DNA of 12,460 nucleotides from Helicobacteraceae bacterium (lineage in GTDB: Bacteria; Campylobacterota; Campylobacteria; Campylobacterales; Helicobacteraceae), in contig JARHYY010000070.1 of NCBI GenBank assembly GCA_029258405.1, positions 1 to 12,460 of the forward strand. Reading direction: 5' to 3'. The notes beneath the pieces were generated by a model, which saw only the letters and a list, made by a program, of their open reading frames with translations, was not told the origin of the DNA and searched no databases. Shown here one piece after another: positions 7,426 to 12,460 of the stretch; the first letter of the stretch is position 1, and each line of letters starts with the position of its first letter. The position numbers and the translations under genes were made by a program.

Positions 7426-7743
7426 ATGCAAAGATATGGACAGATTATTAAAATTAAACCTGAAAAAATTAAGGAGTATAAAGAGCTTCATGCAAATCCT
7501 TATGATGGTGTTTGTGCAATGATTAAGGCTTGTAATATACAAAATTATTCCATTTATCTTTTTGGGGAATATTTATTTGCTTATTTTGAATATGTAGGAA
7601 CAGATTTTCAAGAAGATATGAAAAAAATGGCAGAGGACAAAAACACTCAAGAATGGTGGAAAGTTACCGATCCTTGTCAAATTTCTTTAGGTTATGCTGG
7701 TCAAAAATGGCTTGATATGGAGGAAGTTTTTCATTTAGATTAA
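7426..7743 (+). CDS. RhaM-type mutarotase, probable L-fucose mutarotase
   Basis: A 105-residue protein of the L-rhamnose mutarotase family (COG3254), of standard length. The catalytic His22 in YKELHANPYD, the upstream Tyr18, the Tyr in NYSIYLF and the pair WW in EWWKVTDPCQ align with residues known in E. coli RhaM. It corresponds to Cj0488. It interconverts anomers of the incoming deoxyhexose, which helps the dehydrogenase because sugar dehydrogenases usually accept one anomer. It is not of the unrelated FucU fold. AAGGA at 7414-7418 precedes the start; the gap from the lactonase gene is 2 bases. It is the last gene of the operon, followed by a hairpin terminator. Confidence 0.9.
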   Translation: MQRYGQIIKIKPEKIKEYKELHANPYDGVCAMIKACNIQNYSIYLFGEYLFAYFEYVGTDFQEDMKKMAEDKNTQEWWKVTDPCQISLGYAGQKWLDMEEVFHLD

Positions 7744-7747
7744 GCAT

Positions 7748-7777
7748 AAAACACATGGGGGTATTCTATGTGTTTTT
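7748..7777 (+). terminator. Rho-independent terminator of the fucose operon
   Basis: A 9-bp perfect stem, AAAACACAT (7748-7756) with ATGTGTTTT (7768-7776), an 11-base loop rich in G, and a T-run that closes the stem and extends one base further. It starts 5 bases after the mutarotase stop. The stem is AT-rich but well placed. Confidence 0.7.
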
Positions 7778-7873
7778 GATATTGAGTAATTTGTAGTTTT
7801 TATGGTTACAATTGTATTACATATTTAAAAATATAATTTCAAGCAATAAAGCCTTTTTGATGTAGAGTCAGTG

Positions 7874-7879
7874 TATAAT
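7874..7879 (+). promoter_or_regulatory. Promoter -10 box of tkt
   Basis: A perfect TATAAT preceded by GTG lies about 42 bases before the tkt start, giving a predicted leader of about 35 nt. No clear -35 is seen at the right distance, which is usual in this group of bacteria. A second TATAAT at 7832-7837 is an alternative. The ribosome binding site AAGGAG is at 7911-7916. Confidence 0.6.
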
Positions 7880-7921
7880 ACATAAATTTTTCTTTTTCTA
7901 TTTATCTATTAAGGAGTTGTA

Positions 7922-9877
7922 ATGTCATTAGCAGTTTCTATTACAGAAGAAGATATACCTACCTTAAAGCGTATGGCAGATTGTGTTCGTTTTTTGAGTG
8001 CAGATGTTGTACAAAAAGCTAATAGCGGACATCCCGGTGCAGCAATGGGGCTAGCAGAAGTAGTTAGTGTTTTGACTTTTCATCTTCGTCTTTCGCCTAA
8101 GAATCCTCAATGGCTTAATCGTGATAGGCTTGTTTTTAGTGGGGGACATACATCGGCTTTAATATATTCATTACTTCATTTATGGGGTTTTAATGTCAAG
8201 CTTGATGATCTACAGTCTTTTAGACAGCTTGATTCCATTACTCCGGGGCATCCAGAATATGGGCTAACTGATGGCATAGAAATTACTACTGGTCCTTTAG
8301 GACAGGGTGTAGCAAATGCTGTTGGCTTTGCTATGGCTAGGCAGTATGCTGCATCATTGTTGAATGATACTATAACCCTTATTGATCATAATGTTTTTTG
8401 CCTCTGTGGTGATGGAGATCTGCAAGAAGGAATTAGCTATGAAGCATGTTCATTAGCTGGACATTTAAAGCTTTCTTCTTTGATACTCTTATATGACTGT
8501 AATAATATTACTATCGAGGGCAATGTAAATCTTGCATGGAGTGAAAACATTACAAAACGATTTCTTGCACAAGATTGGAGTGTGTTTGAATGCGATGGAC
8601 ATAACCCAATAAGTATTAATGAAGCTTTAAACAGGGCAAAAGATTCGTTACAGCCCTCATTAATCATTGCGCATACAAAAATTGCACAAGGCTCAAAAAA
8701 CTTTAGTGGTTCAGCAAAAACACATGGAGCACCATTAGGGGCTGATGAAATTGCTATTTCTAAGGAAATGAGCGGGTTTTGTAAAGCAGAAGATGTATTT
8801 TATATACCAGATGATGTAAAGCATAAATTTCGCACACTTTTTGATATGGGCAGTGCATTAGAGTATCAATGGAATATGCTCTTAAGAAATATTAGTGAAG
8901 AAAAAAAAGAACTCATACAAAATCTTATCGCACCGCCTTTTAGTACAGTGCAATTTCCTAGCTTTCAGGTAGGGGCAATGCTTGCCACTCGTGCAAGCAA
9001 TGGAGCAATATTAAATGCGATAGCAAAGGCACTACCCGGATTTTTAGGAGGGAGTGCTGATTTAGCACCATCAAATAATACTATACTCAAAGATGAACAA
9101 AACTTTCCTCAAGGAAGGAATATTCATTTTGGTATTAGAGAGCATGCTATGGGTGCTATCATGAATGCATTTGCTCATTATGGGCTGTTTTTACCCTATT
9201 GTGCAACCTTTTTTGTTTTTAGTGATTATATGCTTCCAGCTATTAGGCTTGCTGCTTTAATGAAAACACAATGTTTTTATATATTTACTCATGATTCTAT
9301 TGGTGTTGGTGAAGATGGTGCTACCCATCAACCTGTTGAACAATTAAGCCATTTTCGTTCATTGCCTAATCTCTATACCTTTCGTCCAGCAGATGCTCAT
9401 GAAAATATTGCTGCTTGGCGTGTTGCCTTTCATATTCATGCTCCTGTTGCTTTTGTGCTTAGTCGCCAAAATTTACCTATATATGATAAATGCCTTGTAG
9501 AAGACATGGAAAAAGGAGCATATGTTATTAGGGGTAGCATCGAACCACAAATAATCATAGCCTCTAGCGGTTCTGAAGTGGCATTAAGCATAGAAGTCGC
9601 ATCTATACTTGAAGATAATGGAATTCGTGTGCAAGTAGTCAGTGTGCCTTGTTTTGATTTGCTCTTAGAGCAAGATGCAGAATATAGAAATCTTTTATTC
9701 CCTGAAGATTCTCTTAAAATAGCTATTGAGGCTTCAAGAGGTTTAGAATGGTATGCATTTGTGGATATACTTTTTGCCATGGAAAGCTTTGGAGAATCAG
9801 CCCCCGGCGAAGTACTTTTTAAGCATTTTGGATTTGATGCAGAATGTATTGCACAAAAGATTCTTACATTATATTAA
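7922..9877 (+). CDS. tkt: Transketolase
   Basis: A 651-residue cytoplasmic thiamine-diphosphate enzyme of the non-oxidative pentose phosphate pathway, moving two-carbon units between ketoses and aldoses. Length is normal. Marks in order are His37 in NSGHPGAAMG, SGGHTSALIY (73-82), the cofactor motif from GDGDLQEG (163-170) to NN (194-195), His269 in THGAPLG, the catalytic Glu407 in GIREHAMG, and THDSIGVGEDGATHQP (456-471) with its catalytic His. It has its own promoter and a strong AAGGAG. Arginine codon use differs from the island: 12 of 23 are CGN here, against 2 of 11 in the DapA-type aldolase gene. This may reflect high expression or different ancestry. The next gene, addB, lies 12 bases on, an adjacency I recall from H. 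pylori. Confidence 0.97.
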   Translation: MSLAVSITEEDIPTLKRMADCVRFLSADVVQKANSGHPGAAMGLAEVVSVLTFHLRLSPKNPQWLNRDRLVFSGGHTSALIYSLLHLWGFNVKLDDLQSFRQLDSITPGHPEYGLTDGIEITTGPLGQGVANAVGFAMARQYAASLLNDTITLIDHNVFCLCGDGDLQEGISYEACSLAGHLKLSSLILLYDCNNITIEGNVNLAWSENITKRFLAQDWSVFECDGHNPISINEALNRAKDSLQPSLIIAHTKIAQGSKNFSGSAKTHGAPLGADEIAISKEMSGFCKAEDVFYIPDDVKHKFRTLFDMGSALEYQWNMLLRNISEEKKELIQNLIAPPFSTVQFPSFQVGAMLATRASNGAILNAIAKALPGFLGGSADLAPSNNTILKDEQNFPQGRNIHFGIREHAMGAIMNAFAHYGLFLPYCATFFVFSDYMLPAIRLAALMKTQCFYIFTHDSIGVGEDGATHQPVEQLSHFRSLPNLYTFRPADAHENIAAWRVAFHIHAPVAFVLSRQNLPIYDKCLVEDMEKGAYVIRGSIEPQIIIASSGSEVALSIEVASILEDNGIRVQVVSVPCFDLLLEQDAEYRNLLFPEDSLKIAIEASRGLEWYAFVDILFAMESFGESAPGEVLFKHFGFDAECIAQKILTLY

Positions 9878-9889
9878 TATTTAATAAGT

Positions 9890-12199
9890 ATGAATAAGGA
9901 GTATTTATATATTTTCTCGCATAAAAAAGATTTTGATATTTTTTTTAAAGATTGCTCGGGGCATATTCCTGATGCGATTTTATGGAATGATTTTTTAAGA
10001 AAATATTTTTTTTATGGAGAGAGAAAAAATATCCCTCATTTTTTAAGAAAAGTTTTACTTGCTGAAGCAGCTCAACAGGTGGATATTGCACCTTTGGGTT
10101 TTGAGGCAAATTTTTTAGACTTTCTTCAAAACAGTCAATTTATCTTTCCTTTTTTAGAGGAGCTTTCTTATACTACTTTTAGCATAAAAGATCTTCAAAT
10201 AGCAGATACCTATGATGAATATGGGGAGCATCTCAATGTCATTCAAAAACTCAAAGATGCCTACTTTCTTTTGCTTGAACAATATAATTTTTGCGATAGC
10301 ATTATTCAAAAAGGAGCTTTTTTAAAACAAAAAATTCATTCTTATGAATGTGTGGAATTTTTTCTTGATGATTTACTTACGCCATTTGAATGCGATGTAT
10401 TGCATGAGATAGCAACTTGCAAGCCTCTTTATATACATATTCATGTTGATAGATATAATAAAAATATATTTGAAAATATTATGAAATGCACTCTTGATGA
10501 AGGAAAATACTATATTATTGATTTTAAAAATAAAACTATTATACATAAAGAGCAATATTCAAAAAATATTTATGTCCATGCCTATAAATTTACTCATGCT
10601 ATTAATCAAGTAGCACTTTGTTTTGATAAAATTAAAGAATGGATTGCACAAGGAGTAGATGCAAACAATATTGCTGTTATTTTACCTGATGAGAGCTTTA
10701 GAGAAGCTCTCCATTTATTTGATGAATATAATAACTTTGACTACATAATAGGATGGTCGATACAGGATACAGAACATTATAAACAACTTAAAAAAATTTG
10801 TAACTTTTTAGAAGAAGATAAATACTATTCAAAAGATCCATACTTTATAAAAATTTTAGATATTCAAACAAATGGTGTTCCAGCTCTTGAGGAGCTAAGC
10901 GAGATTTTAAGGGAGAGATACTACGAAGCCTGTGTGCTCTTAGATGATATTTTAATACCATTAAATATGATTGCAGATATTCTCAAAAGGCATTCCCTTA
11001 AAACCATGCTTGATATTGCATTAGCGATCATAACAGAACATTGGAAAACAGAATATAGTAGCAATAATGGTAAAATAAAAGTTTTAGGAATCAAACAAGT
11101 AAAAAATTTTGTGCTTGATAAAGTTATTATCCTTAACATGAATGAAGGATTAGTGCCTAAGGCAAATGAAAAAGACCTTTTTCTTAATTCATTTATACGA
11201 AAAAAAGTAAGCCTTCCTACATATAAGATAAGAGAAGATATGCAGAAGCATTATTATCTATCAGCACTACAATCATCCTCTGAAGCGGTTATTGGTTGGG
11301 TTTGTGATGAGGAAAAACGCCTCTCACATCTTATCTTAGAACAAGAGTTTGATAAGCAAATCCATATTACTAATCATGATGGCGAAGAACTTTACTGCCA
11401 TAGCCTTTTTGTCCCTCCTAAGCAACATCAAATCACCCCAGTAAATATTATTGCTCCGCTGCCTGATGATTTTGTATTTTCCTATACTAAAATGAAGCTT
11501 TTTTTGCAATGCCCTTGTGCATTTTATTATCTATACATACAAAAACTTAAAGAAGAAAAAGAAGAATACCAGCGTAATGCACTGATAGGCATCTTAATAC
11601 ATAAATTCTTACAAGAAAGCTATCAAAACACAAAAACATTCAAAGAAGTTTATGACACTTTTTATCATAAGCTAAAAACACCCCAAGAAAAACAAACTGA
11701 TTTTTTACAATTACAACTTGTTGGAAAATATATGAAAAAATTTTTTATGGAAGAAGAAAAATTTTTTATGGAAGAAGAAATTTTATATCTTGAAAAAAAA
11801 TTTACCTGTGATATTAATGGCTTTACATTCCATGGTTTTATCGATAGAATTAGCCAAAAGAATAATGGAGATATTATACTTATAGATTATAAACTTAAGA
11901 AAAATATTATACAACAAAAAGAGCAAGAAGAGGCATGTATTCAATTTGCAATTTATATTGAAGCGATGAAAAATATTATGGATTGTAAAAATAAAACAAT
12001 TATTGCCTGTATTTATGATTTATATAATGGTTCGCGAATTATAATTAATGAAGAATTATTGCTCAAAGCCAGAGCAAAACTTTTTGACACTCTTGAGTGC
12101 TTCAAAGGAAAGAGTATCTGTTTTAATCCTCAAAAATCACCTCATTGTTCTTATTGTAGTTTTTATGATATTTGTGGTTTGCACCATATAAGTTTTTAA
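9890..12199 (+). CDS. addB: AddB subunit of the AddAB helicase-nuclease
   Basis: A 769-residue protein like the AddB of Helicobacter and Campylobacter, which with AddA processes double-strand ends for recombination repair. The N-terminal half is divergent and I see no Walker A motif. A helicase-like stretch lies near 396-423 (KVLGIKQVKNFVLDKVIILN, then MNEGLVP). The C-terminal nuclease domain shows His571, Asp652 in GFIDRI, Asp666-Tyr-Lys668 (PD-(D/E)xK core) and Gln685-x3-Tyr689. Four cysteines suited to an iron-sulfur cluster are Cys541 or Cys543, then Cys753, Cys756 and Cys762 (C-x2-C-x5-C). The gene looks intact. A 7-codon tandem duplication is present at residues 617-630. The start at 9890 has a poor ribosome binding site. 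Being 12 bases after tkt, it is probably co-transcribed with it. Confidence 0.92.
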   Translation: MNKEYLYIFSHKKDFDIFFKDCSGHIPDAILWNDFLRKYFFYGERKNIPHFLRKVLLAEAAQQVDIAPLGFEANFLDFLQNSQFIFPFLEELSYTTFSIKDLQIADTYDEYGEHLNVIQKLKDAYFLLLEQYNFCDSIIQKGAFLKQKIHSYECVEFFLDDLLTPFECDVLHEIATCKPLYIHIHVDRYNKNIFENIMKCTLDEGKYYIIDFKNKTIIHKEQYSKNIYVHAYKFTHAINQVALCFDKIKEWIAQGVDANNIAVILPDESFREALHLFDEYNNFDYIIGWSIQDTEHYKQLKKICNFLEEDKYYSKDPYFIKILDIQTNGVPALEELSEILRERYYEACVLLDDILIPLNMIADILKRHSLKTMLDIALAIITEHWKTEYSSNNGKIKVLGIKQVKNFVLDKVIILNMNEGLVPKANEKDLFLNSFIRKKVSLPTYKIREDMQKHYYLSALQSSSEAVIGWVCDEEKRLSHLILEQEFDKQIHITNHDGEELYCHSLFVPPKQHQITPVNIIAPLPDDFVFSYTKMKLFLQCPCAFYYLYIQKLKEEKEEYQRNALIGILIHKFLQESYQNTKTFKEVYDTFYHKLKTPQEKQTDFLQLQLVGKYMKKFFMEEEKFFMEEEILYLEKKFTCDINGFTFHGFIDRISQKNNGDIILIDYKLKKNIIQQKEQEEACIQFAIYIEAMKNIMDCKNKTIIACIYDLYNGSRIIINEELLLKARAKLFDTLECFKGKSICFNPQKSPHCSYCSFYDICGLHHISF
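9896..9901 (+). promoter_or_regulatory. Shine-Dalgarno-like site inside the 5' end of addB
   Basis: AAGGAG overlaps codons 3-4 of the addB frame (Lys-Glu), while ATG 9890 has only a weak purine stretch before it. No ATG, GTG or TTG lies in frame at a suitable distance after it; only ATT at 9911 does. I keep ATG 9890 but flag the start as uncertain. Confidence 0.35.
11736..11777 (+). repeat. Perfect 2 x 21-bp tandem repeat within addB
   Basis: Two adjacent identical 21-bp units (11736-11756 and 11757-11777), each five A, six T, then ATGGAAGAAG. They encode KFFMEEE twice and keep the frame. They lie in the linker just before the nuclease core, in a region predicted to be helical and charged. 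The homopolymer runs inside each unit are prone to slippage. Confidence 0.9.
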
Positions 12200-12227
12200 T
12201 AACTTAATTTTATAGTTATTTTTATTT
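12198..12227 (+). terminator. Weak candidate terminator after addB
   Basis: AATAACT (12198-12204) can pair with AGTTATT (12214-12220), followed by TTTATTT. It overlaps the addB stop codon. The stem is 7 bp with one G-C pair, so confidence is low. Confidence 0.35.
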
Positions 12228-12238
12228 ACTTGTAGTAC

Positions 12239-12377
12239 GGAGTTAAGTAATGAGCAACTTGTTCCCCTAAAATACCTATAAGCATGAAATAACGAGATTA
12301 AGTAAATTATACCATATCTCACTATAAACCTACAAATTCAAATAACAGAATAAACCTTAAAGAATTTACTTAACTCC
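12239..12377. repeat. 12-bp inverted repeat, 115-bp spacer
   Basis: GGAGTTAAGTAA (12239-12250) and TTACTTAACTCC (12366-12377) are perfect reverse complements. A related GAGATTAAGTAA (12294-12305) lies between them in the same orientation as the first copy, differing by a GT/AT change. So the TTAAGTAA core occurs three times in 140 bases. Confidence 0.8.
12306..12341 (-). promoter_or_regulatory. Possible leftward promoter in the region after addB
   Basis: On the minus strand TGGTATAAT (TATAAT at 12306-12311) is an extended -10, with TTG-rich sequence about 18 bp upstream. Transcription would run leftward toward the 3' end of addB. It lies between the two arms of the inverted repeat. No gene is seen for it to serve. 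Confidence 0.3.
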
Positions 12378-12460
12378 ACTATATAAAGTTATATTATAAG
12401 CTCATTGTAAAAACAAACTCAAGCACAAGGTTGATATTGTCCTTACTAATATTTTGGAGT

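Larger units (their letters stand above)
12200..12460. other. Intergenic region after addB with inverted repeats
   Basis: I see no convincing gene, tRNA or IS element here. It holds a weak terminator, the 12-bp inverted repeat at 12239-12250 and 12366-12377, a second complementary pair AATGAGC/GCTCATT (12249-12255, 12400-12406), and a possible leftward promoter. The last bases (TTGGAG, 12454-12459) look like a ribosome binding site for a gene that starts beyond the window. In H. pylori I recall ftsK after addB, but nothing here proves that. Confidence 0.6.

Noticed and set aside
7807..7816. Palindrome TACAATTGTA upstream of tkt
   Set aside because: Only 10 bp, with no second copy nearby; expected by chance in DNA this AT-rich.
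9436..9780. Open frame of 114 codons on the minus strand, Ser-rich
   Set aside because: A shadow of the transketolase C-terminal domain on the opposite strand, without ribosome binding site or known fold.
12226..12285. 19-codon minus-strand frame beginning MLIGILGEQV, downstream of the possible leftward promoter
   Set aside because: No ribosome binding site is visible and a short open frame is expected by chance; kept only as a point to check if a transcript is found.
12137..12322. 61-codon minus-strand frame over the end of addB
   Set aside because: It overlaps the addB iron-sulfur Cys motif on the other strand and the intergenic repeats; no start signal and no recognised family.
12239..12377. 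Inverted repeat considered as the ends of an insertion sequence or MITE
   Set aside because: The 139-bp unit has no flanking target-site duplication that I can see and no transposase, and no second copy lies in the window.
1..12460. CRISPR array, tRNA or rRNA genes
   Set aside because: No regularly spaced repeats and no cloverleaf or rRNA-like sequence were seen in the non-coding parts.

Overview
The window is AT-rich DNA that most resembles an enterohepatic Helicobacter or a close relative in the Campylobacterota. Two things suggest this. The transketolase and AddB genes lie next to each other, as I recall for H. pylori (HP1088-HP1089). The block in front of them has the same gene content and order as the L-fucose utilisation island of Campylobacter jejuni (cj0480c to cj0488). 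The taxonomic call and the gene-by-gene matches are from memory and were not searched.

Layout. Positions 5-766 (minus strand) hold an IclR-family regulator interrupted by an in-frame TAA at 191-193; the reading frame continues to a normal family end after that stop. A divergent intergenic region (767-955) carries a good sigma70-type promoter. It also carries a perfect 18-bp palindrome with a degenerate second copy exactly 18 bp upstream, which is the likely operator. From 956 to 7743 a tight rightward operon encodes a DapA-type aldolase, a small SAF subunit and a large subunit of an altronate/fuconate-type dehydratase, an ACS-family MFS transporter, an SDR dehydrogenase (FucX-like), the FucP permease, an amidohydrolase-type lactonase and a RhaM-type mutarotase. 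A hairpin terminator follows at 7748-7777. Transketolase (7922-9877) has its own promoter, and addB (9890-12199) follows it closely. The last 260 bases are non-coding as far as I can see; they contain inverted repeats and a possible leftward promoter.

How the genes work together (established for C. jejuni, inferred here). FucP imports L-fucose and the mutarotase equilibrates its anomers. The SDR oxidises the sugar to the lactone, the amidohydrolase opens it to L-fuconate, and the dehydratase makes 2-keto-3-deoxy-L-fuconate. The DapA-type aldolase then splits this to pyruvate and L-lactaldehyde. The pathway is non-phosphorylative. No lactaldehyde dehydrogenase, which follows the mutarotase in C. 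jejuni, is present here: the operon ends at the terminator.

The points most worth attention are the broken regulator beside an otherwise intact operon, the tandem operator-like palindromes, the missing aldehyde dehydrogenase, the use of a housekeeping locus as the island's neighbour, a 7-codon tandem duplication within addB, and the unexplained repeats after addB.
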